Source of the DNA: Porticoccaceae bacterium | Lineage (GTDB): Bacteria; Pseudomonadota; Gammaproteobacteria; Pseudomonadales; Porticoccaceae | Direction: 5' to 3' | Assembly: GCA_017858295.1 (NCBI GenBank) | Contig: JAFMBU010000068.1 | Span: 1-8,271 of the forward strand | Length of the DNA: 8,271 nt | Shown: positions 1-7,000 of the stretch, piece after piece | Layout of the letters: each line of letters starts with the position of its first letter | Numbering within the stretch: the first letter of the stretch is position 1 | Notes under the pieces: model-generated | Database searches by the model: none | Told to the model about the DNA's origin: nothing | The model's input: the letters and a program-made list of their open reading frames with translations, nothing else | Program-made: the position numbers and the translations under genes

Positions 1-654
1 CTCGCTGCGCATCTTGGCGATAACCTCAGCATAGTCATCAGCGCCATATATTGCCGAGCCGGCGACAAAGGTGTCAGCACCTGCCGCAGCGATCTCGCGA
101 ATATTGTTTACGGTTACGCCGCCATCGATTTCCAAGCGGATATCGTGGCCGCTGCTGTCGATCAGCTGGCGCGCCTCGGCTAGCTTATCCAAGGTGGCAG
201 GAATAAATTTCTGGCCACCAAAGCCTGGGTTAACGGACATCAGCAATAGCATATCCATGCGGTCCATCACCCAGCGGACTGTTTCCAAGCTTGTCGCTGG
301 ATTTAGTACCAGACCTGCTTTACAGCCGAGATCGCGAATCAGCTGCAGAGAGCGATCAACGTGGCTCGATGCCTCGGGATGAAAGGTAATGTAGGTTGCA
401 CCAACATCAGCAAACATGCGGATCAGATCATCCACCGGCTGCACCATCAGATGCACATCTATGGGCGCGGTAACGCCATGATCCCGCAGCGCTTTACAGA
501 CCATGGGGCCAATCGTCAGATTGGGCACATAGTGGTTGTCCATAACGTCAAAGTGGACAATATCTGCGCCGGCTTCAAGAACGGCATCAACCTCTTCGCC
601 CAGGCGGGCAAAATTGGCAGAAAGGATGGATGGGGCAATCAAAAAATCAGTCAT
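1..654 (-). CDS. rpe: Ribulose-phosphate 3-epimerase, 3' end cut by window edge
   Basis: Cytoplasmic enzyme that interconverts D-ribulose 5-phosphate and D-xylulose 5-phosphate in the pentose phosphate pathway (and the Calvin cycle where present). Translating the minus strand from the ATG at 654 gives 218 codons, open to base 1. The start LIAPSILSANFARLG, the motif HFDVMDNHYVPN (residues 34-45), IDVHLM (65-70), NPGFGGQ (142-148) and LEIDGG (174-179) are the family signatures. The expected metal and catalytic residues His34, Asp36, His68 and Asp177 are all present. The E. coli protein is about 225 residues and continues a few residues past the same MRSE segment, so only about seven codons should be missing. 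The start is the only in-frame ATG after an upstream stop at 673-675, but the Shine-Dalgarno match is weak. A terminator separates it from the EF-hand gene upstream, so it probably has its own promoter. In related bacteria rpe is often followed by gph and trpE; that is outside this window. Confidence 0.97.
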   Translation of the reverse strand, partial: MTDFLIAPSILSANFARLGEEVDAVLEAGADIVHFDVMDNHYVPNLTIGPMVCKALRDHGVTAPIDVHLMVQPVDDLIRMFADVGATYITFHPEASSHVDRSLQLIRDLGCKAGLVLNPATSLETVRWVMDRMDMLLLMSVNPGFGGQKFIPATLDKLAEARQLIDSSGHDIRLEIDGGVTVNNIREIAAAGADTFVAGSAIYGADDYAEVIAKMRSE

Positions 655-681
655 ATAACACCAGAAGTCAATTCAGGCGTA

Positions 682-711
682 ACTATGCGTGACTTCGTTA
701 TGGGGTGCAAA
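682..711 (-). promoter_or_regulatory. Possible rpe promoter
   Basis: On the minus strand TTTGCA (706-711) and CATAGT (682-687) are separated by 18 bp. Each matches the sigma-70 consensus at four of six positions, and they lie between the upstream terminator and the rpe start. The match is weak; it is proposed mainly because the terminator upstream means rpe needs a promoter in this 98-bp gap. Confidence 0.25.
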
Positions 712-752
712 TACTTTGCCGGTGAAAGAGGCTTGAGCTTCAAGAAAAGCCT

Positions 753-786
753 AAAAGAAAAAACCAGCTGCTCCCAACTGGTCTTT
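753..786 (-). terminator. Intrinsic terminator after the EF-hand gene
   Basis: Reading the minus strand, ACCAGTTG (782-775), loop GGAG, and CAGCTGGT (770-763) form an 8-bp stem with one G-U pair. The stem is followed directly by TTTTTTCTTTT (763-753) and preceded by an A-rich stretch. This is a textbook intrinsic terminator about 29 bp past the stop codon of the EF-hand gene. On the plus strand the stem is followed by CTTTTCTC, so it could also stop antisense transcripts weakly. Confidence 0.85.
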
Positions 787-810
787 TCTCGGCTGGCAAC
801 TTATTGCGGA

Positions 811-1125
811 TTAGTTGCGCTGTTGCTTATGCTTCTCTTTCATTTTCTCGCGGCGCTCCTGCTTGGCCGCACGGGCTTCTTCTCTAGTGAGAGAGCCATC
901 ACCGTCGCTATCCATTTTCGAGAAACGCTCGCGGCGCTTATCAGCCATTCTCTCTAGAGCTTGTTCATGCTCCTCGGCAGAGACCGCACCATCGCCGTCT
1001 TGATCAGCCTGCTTAAACATGTCTTTATGGTGACGAGCCTTGCCATCATGATCACTTCGGTGATCATCAGCTAAAACTCCCAGGGAAAACACCATCAGCA
1101 AGGTAAAAATCGTAAAATTACGCAT
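811..1125 (-). CDS. Small secreted protein with two EF-hand calcium-binding loops
   Basis: A 104-residue protein, probably exported to the periplasm. Residues 1-19 form a Sec signal peptide: Arg2, a hydrophobic core from about residue 4 to 17, and a likely cleavage site VLA/DD after residue 19. Residues 20-35 are rich in His and Asp and could bind metal. Two canonical EF-hand loops follow, DQDGDGAVSAEE (41-52) and DSDGDGSLTREE (72-83), each with Asp at loop positions 1, 3 and 5, Gly at 6 and Glu at 12. The two loops are spaced as a normal EF-hand pair. The C-terminal 20 residues are a highly charged Lys/Arg/Glu helix. AGAGGA (1137-1132) lies six bases upstream of the ATG, and a promoter and terminator flank the gene, so it is a single-gene transcription unit. 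Calcium binding is well supported; the biological role is unknown. Similar small EF-hand proteins in Proteobacteria have been proposed as calcium buffers or sensors. Confidence 0.9.
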   Translation of the reverse strand: MRNFTIFTLLMVFSLGVLADDHRSDHDGKARHHKDMFKQADQDGDGAVSAEEHEQALERMADKRRERFSKMDSDGDGSLTREEARAAKQERREKMKEKHKQQRN

Positions 1126-1147
1126 AGACCATCCTCTTAATTAACTT

Positions 1148-1176
1148 AATAGAGTCTGCTTTAACGCCAGTGTCTA
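1148..1176 (-). promoter_or_regulatory. Sigma-70 type promoter of the EF-hand gene
   Basis: On the minus strand TAGACA (1171-1176, five of six matches to TTGACA) and TCTATT (1148-1153, four of six matches to TATAAT) are exactly 17 bp apart. Transcription would begin near 1140, giving a leader of about 15 bases that just holds the AGAGGA ribosome binding site. The -35 box lies inside a small inverted repeat (1170-1191). Confidence 0.55.
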
Positions 1177-1191
1177 CCCATTGGTTGACAC
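1170..1191. repeat. Short imperfect inverted repeat next to the ligase stop codon
   Basis: GTGTC (1170-1174) pairs with GACAC (1187-1191); inside a T-T mismatch, ACC (1176-1178) pairs with GGT (1183-1185) around the loop CATT. It abuts the stop codon of the acyl-CoA ligase at 1192-1194 and overlaps the -35 box of the EF-hand gene. There is no T-run on either side, so it is not a standard intrinsic terminator. It could be a 3'-end stabilising hairpin of the ligase mRNA, an operator for the EF-hand gene, or chance. Confidence 0.4.
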
Positions 1192-2814
1192 TCAAGAGTA
1201 GGCGTAGTCTTTAAACTGATCGCGCAAGTCTTTCTTGCTTATCTTGCCGGTTGCTGTGTGAGGAATCTCTTCGACAAAAACACAGTCTTCAGGTGTCCAC
1301 CACTTGGCGATCTTGCCCTCGAGAGAAGCCAGTATGGCGTCTTTATCAGGGGTAGATCCCTCTACAGGGATAACAATCAGCAGCGGCCGCTCAGTCCACT
1401 TGGGATGCGAGACGCCAATAACTGCCGCTTCTTGAACATCTGGGTGTGCCATAGCGGCATTCTCAACATCTATAGAGCTGATCCATTCGCCACCGGATTT
1501 GATCACGTCTTTGATGCGATCAGTAATGGTCACGTAGCCCTCCTCGTCTATGGCCGCCATATCACCAGTATTGAACCAACCGTCTTCGTCTACTGCGGGT
1601 TTATCATCAAGGCGATAGTAGCCACTGCAGACCCAGGGGCCTTTCACTAGCAAAACACCGGAGGCAACGCCATCCCAGGGTAGCTCGTTGTTGTCGCCAT
1701 CGACAATTTTCATTTCGACACCAAAGACCACGCGACCGGCGCGAACACGCCAGGTGTCTTGTTCATCCTGAGTACCGTCCTTCATCCACTCCTGAGGTCG
1801 ATTATAGGATCCCAGAGGGCTCATTTCAGTCATACCCCAGCCCATGTGTACCATAACTCCGTGCTTTTCCATTTCCTGCATCAGCGACAGTGGGCAGGCA
1901 GAGCCACCAGAGACTACAGACTTAAGCGTCTCTATGGTTTTTCCTGTGCTATTGAGGTATCCCACCAAGGCCAGCCAAACCGTTGGCACACCGAGGGAAT
2001 AGTTCACTTTTTCTGAATTGATCAGGTTGGTCAGTGTTTCACCGTCGGCCATTTTCGGGCCTGGGAACACAAGCTTGGCGCCAACCATTGGACCGTTGTA
2101 GGCGGTTCCCCAAGCGTTAACATGGAACATCGGCACTATGGGCATCACCACATCTTTCTGGGCGAGGTTCATCACGTCTGGTGTTGAGCCAACGATGGAG
2201 TGTAAAACCGTACTGCGGTGGCTGTAGAGAACGCCCTTGGGATTACCTGTGGTACCAGATGTGTAACACATCGAGCTAGCACTGTTCTCTTCCAAATCTG
2301 GCCAGTCAAAGCTATCTGACTCTCCTTCAATAAAGGTCTCGTAGCAGTGAGCATTTTTAAGGCTGGTATTCGGCATATTTGCCGCATCGGTCATGATCAC
2401 AAAGCCTCTAACCGAGGAAAGGCTATCTTGAAGCTGTTCCAAGAGAGGAACAAACATAGGGTCGGTGAAAACAAACTGATCTTCAGCATGATTGATAATA
2501 AAGTCGATCTGCTCAGGGAAAAGACGCGGATTAACTGTATGACAAACCTGCCCTGAACAAGAGATTGCGTAATAGAGCTCAAAGTGGCGATAGTCATTCC
2601 AAGCCAGAGTAGCAATTCTGTCTCCTGCCTCAAAACCCACCTTCTGCAAAGCATTGGCCATCTGGCGCACACGGCGGAAGGCATCTTTATAGGTATATCT
2701 GTGCAGCGGATTGTCGCCAGTGACTGAAACAATCTCGCTCTTACCGTTAATTAGATCAGCGTGCTTCATTATTGACGTTATGGTCAACTGGGAGTCCATC
2801 ATTAAGCCGTTCAT
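1192..2814 (-). CDS. Medium-chain acyl-CoA ligase (AlkK/DmdB-type AMP-forming synthetase)
   Basis: A 540-residue enzyme of the ANL adenylating superfamily, expected to activate a carboxylic acid with ATP to an acyl-AMP and then load it onto coenzyme A in the cytoplasm. Visible motifs are the phosphate-binding loop YTSGTTGNPKG (184-194), FHVNAW (230-235), GWGMTE (325-330), the hinge-region TGD (416-418), DRIKDVIKSGGEWIS (432-446), and the catalytic Lys524 in TATGK near the C terminus. Length and the N-terminal and core segments (for example AWN-RH, NPRLF-EQ, INHAED, VVPMFHVNAWGT-like) fit the family containing Pseudomonas AlkK (medium-chain fatty acids) and DmdB (methylmercaptopropionate from DMSP breakdown); sequence alone does not separate these substrates. 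It is full length with no missing motif. The start is set by GAGGAA six bases upstream of the first ATG. It appears to be a stand-alone unit: its promoter region and a hairpin separate it from the chp genes, and no other fatty-acid gene is adjacent. Confidence 0.93.
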   Translation of the reverse strand: MNGLMMDSQLTITSIMKHADLINGKSEIVSVTGDNPLHRYTYKDAFRRVRQMANALQKVGFEAGDRIATLAWNDYRHFELYYAISCSGQVCHTVNPRLFPEQIDFIINHAEDQFVFTDPMFVPLLEQLQDSLSSVRGFVIMTDAANMPNTSLKNAHCYETFIEGESDSFDWPDLEENSASSMCYTSGTTGNPKGVLYSHRSTVLHSIVGSTPDVMNLAQKDVVMPIVPMFHVNAWGTAYNGPMVGAKLVFPGPKMADGETLTNLINSEKVNYSLGVPTVWLALVGYLNSTGKTIETLKSVVSGGSACPLSLMQEMEKHGVMVHMGWGMTEMSPLGSYNRPQEWMKDGTQDEQDTWRVRAGRVVFGVEMKIVDGDNNELPWDGVASGVLLVKGPWVCSGYYRLDDKPAVDEDGWFNTGDMAAIDEEGYVTITDRIKDVIKSGGEWISSIDVENAAMAHPDVQEAAVIGVSHPKWTERPLLIVIPVEGSTPDKDAILASLEGKIAKWWTPEDCVFVEEIPHTATGKISKKDLRDQFKDYAYS

Positions 2815-2820
2815 GCTCTG

Positions 2821-2826
2821 TTCCTC
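2821..2826 (-). promoter_or_regulatory. Ribosome binding site of the acyl-CoA ligase
   Basis: GAGGAA on the minus strand, with six bases between it and the ATG at 2814. It selects that ATG over the in-frame methionines at residues 5 and 6, for which the spacing would be too long. Confidence 0.8.
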
Positions 2827-2840
2827 AAGGTGTCTTTCTT

Positions 2841-2886
2841 ATTATAGTTTTAATGGTTGTTAGCATTCTAAGGTCTAAGACTAACA
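2841..2886 (-). promoter_or_regulatory. Promoter of the acyl-CoA ligase with a possible operator
   Basis: A perfect TATAAT -10 box (2841-2846, minus strand) lies 26 bp before the ligase start codon. The -35 position 17 bp away reads AGAATG, a poor match, which suggests dependence on an activator. An inverted repeat with 6-bp arms, TGTTAG (2858-2863) and CTAACA (2881-2886), with a 17-bp centre that contains two overlapping-type copies of CTTAGA on the minus strand, covers the -35 region. This is a reasonable operator candidate, but I cannot assign a regulator. Confidence 0.5.
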
Positions 2887-2931
2887 TTGAGGCAGGCTGC
2901 TTAATACTACTAATCTGTGGACGGTAGGTCA

Positions 2932-2963
2932 CCTGCTCTGTGAGGATACAGAACAGGATTTTT
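2932..2963 (+). terminator. Strong hairpin after chpC, with a T-run on the plus strand
   Basis: CCTGCTCTGT (2932-2941) and ACAGAACAGG (2948-2957) form a 10-bp stem with one G-T type mismatch pair around a six-base loop (GAGGAT). On the plus strand the stem is followed by ATTTTT (2958-2963), the form of an intrinsic terminator. On the minus strand, the direction of the genes, the stem starts about 20 bp past the chpC stop but is followed by TGACC with no T-run. It may block antisense transcription into the chp operon, protect the 3' end of the chp mRNA, or both. Confidence 0.6.
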
Positions 2964-2977
2964 GGCGATACAGTGAA

Positions 2978-3469
2978 TTACTGATTGTGGGGGATACTGC
3001 GCAGGTGGGTTTCAATCTCTTCGAAATCCGGCAAGTCCAAATGCTGGCCATCGAGGTCAAAGCTTAAACTGATGCAGGTGGCGATTTCGACCTCGTCCTG
3101 AGCGCTTAGCGCACTGTCTTCCTCAACTCTAATAGTATGTGGGAATCCCTTGCAGATAATCGCGTAGTAGCGATGCTCGTGCCCTTCTACCAGACTATTC
3201 AGCACCACAATCCGCGTACTGCTACCGAAATCTACGCAGGGCTTGTTCTGCTGCAGTGCAGCAAAATCAATTAGTGGGATTGTTAGATTGCGCCATTTAA
3301 TCCAGCCACACATCCACTGGGGCTTTTCCTCGTCGGCAATCAGCTCCTGATTGAGAATAATCTCGGCGATGGCGGGCATAGGAACCAATAGATTTGATTG
3401 CCCAGTATTGATCGACAGGCAGTCGACCTGAGCAATAGGATTTTTTTGATCTAGAAAAAACAAACTCAT
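2978..3469 (-). CDS. chpC: CheW-like adaptor of the Pil-Chp system (ChpC-like)
   Basis: A 163-residue single CheW-domain protein that would be cytoplasmic and couple chemoreceptors to the ChpA kinase. Features of a CheW fold are the early strand and helix LLVPMPAIAEII (27-38), the segment WMCGWIKWRNLTIPLIDF (52-69), which matches the CheW pattern of a hydrophobic Gly-x-x-x-W-R-x-x-x-IPL-ID-F turn, and a following strand TRIVVLNSL (85-93). Assignment as ChpC rather than PilI rests on position: last gene after chpA and chpB, as in P. aeruginosa, where ChpC is of similar length. Its ATG overlaps the chpB stop in an ATGA arrangement, and GGAGG (3480-3484) sits 10 bases upstream inside chpB, so it is co-transcribed and likely translationally coupled. 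In P. aeruginosa ChpC is reported to link additional receptors to the pathway and is not essential for twitching. Confidence 0.85.
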   Translation of the reverse strand: MSLFFLDQKNPIAQVDCLSINTGQSNLLVPMPAIAEIILNQELIADEEKPQWMCGWIKWRNLTIPLIDFAALQQNKPCVDFGSSTRIVVLNSLVEGHEHRYYAIICKGFPHTIRVEEDSALSAQDEVEIATCISLSFDLDGQHLDLPDFEEIETHLRSIPHNQ

Positions 3470-4086
3470 TGGCTACAAGCCTCCATTTGAACAACATTTC
3501 TATTTAATCTTTTTGCCAGCTCTGTAACAGTCCCAATAAAATCGGTTTTGCACCTCTGGATCACTGCTTCAGGCATGGCCGGTACGGTACAGGCAGTCGG
3601 CTCCTGAACCCAGACCTGCCCGCCATACTGCTTGATCGACTGACATCCTCTAGCGCCATCATCGCCCATACCGGTAAATATAATGGCTCCGCAATCGCGC
3701 CTATATAACAGCGCCAGGCGGTTGGCTAACTGGTCGATAGAGGGTGCGTAGTGGCCCGGCCATGAGGATGCAAAGCGCAATATCCAACCCTGTCGACTCA
3801 CTCGGGTTTCAAACTCTGGGGATATTACCGTCACTGTAGCGGGTTTTATAAACTCTCCAGTCGAAGGCACTCTTGCTGGCCAGCCTGTATGGGTTTCTAT
3901 CATCTTCAATAGAACTCCAGTCTGCTGCACCCCTATGTGTTGAGCATAGACGAAAGCCAGGTCATCCCGCGGAGGAATTTGACTTAGAAACTGACGTATC
4001 GCCTGCAGGCCTCCGGTAGAAGCTCCCAGCAACCAGACTTTTTTCGTCTTGCCATTCGCTTTTCCTTCGGCTTTTGACTGGTGCAT
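3466..4086 (-). CDS. chpB: CheB-type receptor methylesterase without a receiver domain (ChpB-like)
   Basis: A 206-residue protein that is essentially only a CheB catalytic domain. It would remove methyl groups from glutamates of a chemoreceptor (PilJ in the known system) to adapt signalling. The catalytic triad is visible: Ser23 in LLGASTGG (19-26), His50 in YAQHIG (47-52), and Asp143 in FTGMGDDGARG (137-147). After a short Lys-rich N terminus the catalytic fold begins at once, so the regulatory receiver domain of classical CheB is absent. P. aeruginosa ChpB is, from memory, about 340 residues, so this one is markedly shorter. The start lies 9 bp after the chpA stop codon and no earlier start is needed; the Shine-Dalgarno match is weak, pointing to translational coupling. 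The stop overlaps chpC by 4 bp. Without a receiver, activity would have to be controlled another way, for example through ChpA or by constitutive action. Confidence 0.92.
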   Translation of the reverse strand: MHQSKAEGKANGKTKKVWLLGASTGGLQAIRQFLSQIPPRDDLAFVYAQHIGVQQTGVLLKMIETHTGWPARVPSTGEFIKPATVTVISPEFETRVSRQGWILRFASSWPGHYAPSIDQLANRLALLYRRDCGAIIFTGMGDDGARGCQSIKQYGGQVWVQEPTACTVPAMPEAVIQRCKTDFIGTVTELAKRLNRNVVQMEACSQ

Positions 4087-4095
4087 AGGTTGCTT

Positions 4096-7000
4096 CTAGG
4101 TTTGGGTAGAAAGCAGCTCGTCCAATGTCTCTAACAAGTGCTCCTCTTGATAGGGCTTACCCATATAGTGATCGACACCCAGCTCTATAGCCCGGTTTCG
4201 ATGCTTATCACCGGTTCGCGAGGTGATCATAATAATTGGGATATTGCGTAACTCATCGCTGGCACGAACCCGAGTAGCCACCTCAAAACCATCCATTCGC
4301 GGCATCTCAATATCCAGCAGGATTACGGCTGGGATCTCGTCTTGCATTGTCTTTAAGGCTTCAATACCGTCTTTCGCGGTCAGTACTCTATAGCCTTGGC
4401 GTCGCAAAATACGGCTGGTAACTTTTCGTACCGTAACCGAATCATCCACCACCAATATACTGGTTGAAACCTCATTGTTTGAGCGCGAATCATGCTCAAG
4501 ACCTCTCTCATCGCCCTGGCCAATACGCGGTAGGTCGACAATGGAAACTCGCGCCAATTCATTGAGATCAATAATCACGACCACCTGACCATCACTCAAA
4601 ATGGTCGCGCCGCCCAATCCTGGAACACTGGAAAACTGAGACCCAATGGTCTTCACAACAATCTCTTTGGTGCCAATAATTTCATCGACCTGGACGGCAA
4701 AGCGTCGGTTATCGGAATGAAACAGCACCAGGGCAGCATCCTCATCGAGACTGTCTGGGCGCTTTACTATCTCCGGGTTGAGTAAAGTTCCCAGATAACA
4801 GAGTTCATAGTCGACACCGGCATAGTTAATCACACTGCCATTGGTCATAGCTTCTTCCACCGCACTGCGGGGCATAAAGTGGACGCCATCAATTGAGTTG
4901 AGAGACAAACCGTAATGATCGCCAGTGACATTAATCATCAATGCGCGGTTAACCGATAAGGTAAAGGGCAGCACTATGGTGAACTGAGTACCAAACCCCG
5001 CCGAGGTTTCGATATCCACTCGACCACCGCATTGGCGCACTTCACTGTTGACCACATCGAGCCCGACACCACGGCCAGATATCTGGCTCACTGAGTCGGA
5101 TGTGGTAAAGCCGGGATGAAAAATAAACTGAGCAATTTCATAGGCTGATAGCGCCGCATCCTCAACTATCAAATCTTTCTCCAGAGCGCGGCGACGAATC
5201 TTTTCCACATCCAAACCGCGACCATCATCAGCCAGATGGATAACTATATCGCCGCCCTGTCGGTAAGTGGTGATAACAATACTGCCACTGGCCGGCTTGC
5301 CCGCTTTTAAGCGCTCGGCTTCATTTTCTATACCATGATCCACGGAGTTGCGAATCATATGTTCCAGGGGTGCAACCATTCGATCGAGAACAGATCTGTC
5401 CATCTCTCCCTGAATATTGTCCATGCGCAATTCGACCTTTTTGCCCAGCTCTATGCCCACCTGCCGAACAATACGGCGCAGTCGCGGAACAATTCTGGCG
5501 AAGGGCACCATGCGAGTTTTCATTAAGCCTTCTTGCAGATCAGTATTGATTCGTGATTGATGTAAAAGTAGCGTTTCCGTGCCAATTAATTTTTCGTTCA
5601 ATGTCTCTTTGAGATCATGTAAATCCGATGCGGACTCCATCAACGAACCGGTCAACTGCTGTAAGTGGGAGTAGCGATCCATCTCTAATGGATCAAAATT
5701 ATCCGCCTCACCGGAAGCTTCAATCTGCTCACGACGGTAATCAATCTGCGCTTCGGTTTCAGTACCAAGACGTCGGACCTGCCCCTGAAGACGCTCCACT
5801 GTGGCATCCATTTCATCGAGAAACTGAGTGAACTCACTGAGCTGCTCTTCAACTCGGCCGCGGAAAATAATATTTTCGCCAGACAGATTAACCAGTGTAT
5901 CCAGCACCTCGGCGCCAATTCGAACAACCTCTTTGATTTCCCCTTGAATAGTATTTTGGTCAAGTGCAGGCTTGCTTTTGGCGCCGGAGGAACTCGGCGG
6001 TGTCTGCATGGTGTGCCCGGACTTGCCCGCCTCCGGGATAGCCAGAGATTTCATAAAGTCAGCGGCAGAGTCGAAACTATCCTGATTGTTACTCTCGGCC
6101 TGATCACCAGCAGCGGTATTTTTATCCGTCAGATCGCTTTGCTCAAAATCGACCAGCTGTTGACGCAGCTCATTGATATCGCCACCCCGGGCCATCTGCC
6201 GAACAATATCGTAGATGCTGACCAGCATTTCCTGCTGAGAAATAATCCTCTTAAAAAAGCGCTTGTTATAATCTTTAGTCTCGTCAATCAGGGACTCAAT
6301 GGCATGGGCTCGATCTCCCAGCCCATTGAATCCCGCCATGCGCGCGCCGCCTTTTAAGGTATGCAAATCACGCTTAAGTCTGTCAGCCAGCTCAATCTCT
6401 TTGGGACTGGATCGCCAGGCCATTACTAACTCTTCAATATGGCTGACAATATCATCCGCTTCTTCCACAAAGACGCCAACAATTTCATTGTCTAGCTCTA
6501 TATCGACCAATGGTAATGACCTAGGGGCAGCGGCGGCAGGCGATATTATTGGTGCATCTGTGTCTGCATTGTCGACGTTCTTATCGCTGCCATCTAAATC
6601 CATCAATGGTTCGTCAATATTTTCTTCCGGCAGTATTAGCTCAGACTTATCCGCTACTAATGGCTGATTGTCCTCTGACTGCTCGTTAACTGGAGGCATC
6701 TCTGGAGGTTCTTCCTCGGTACTTGGCGCCAGGGCTTGATCTTCAGAGATCTTAACTAGCTCGGCCTTTTCTGCTAACTGGGCAGTAAGCTGTTCTTGTA
6801 TATCCTCTAGGCGCTTTTTATCCCTATCGGATATTGAGCTTAAATCCTGATCCGCTGCGAGCATATCAAAGAGATTCAGTAGATCTTCATGGCTCGCTTT
6901 TAATCTATCTATAACAGCCTGATTAGGTACAGAACCTATTTCCAGAAGTAGGCTATAAATCGGCGCCATCAGTCCAGAAAGCTCTAAAATAGGTGCTATA

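Noticed and set aside
71..382. Plus-strand frame of 103 codons
   Set aside because: Wholly antisense to rpe, low-complexity Ser/Arg-rich translation with no domain.
361..957. Plus-strand frame of 198 codons
   Set aside because: It is antisense to both rpe and the EF-hand gene and spans the terminator between them. It has no recognisable family features, and the minus-strand products are certain.
5944..6667. Overlapping plus-strand frames of 137 and 122 codons
   Set aside because: Both are antisense to the well-supported ChpA coding sequence and show no motif or ribosome binding site.
6514..6750. Acidic, proline-rich stretch in ChpA as a sign of a fusion or frameshift
   Set aside because: Such low-complexity linkers between HPt domains are normal in this family, and the frame continues intact into the next HPt domain.
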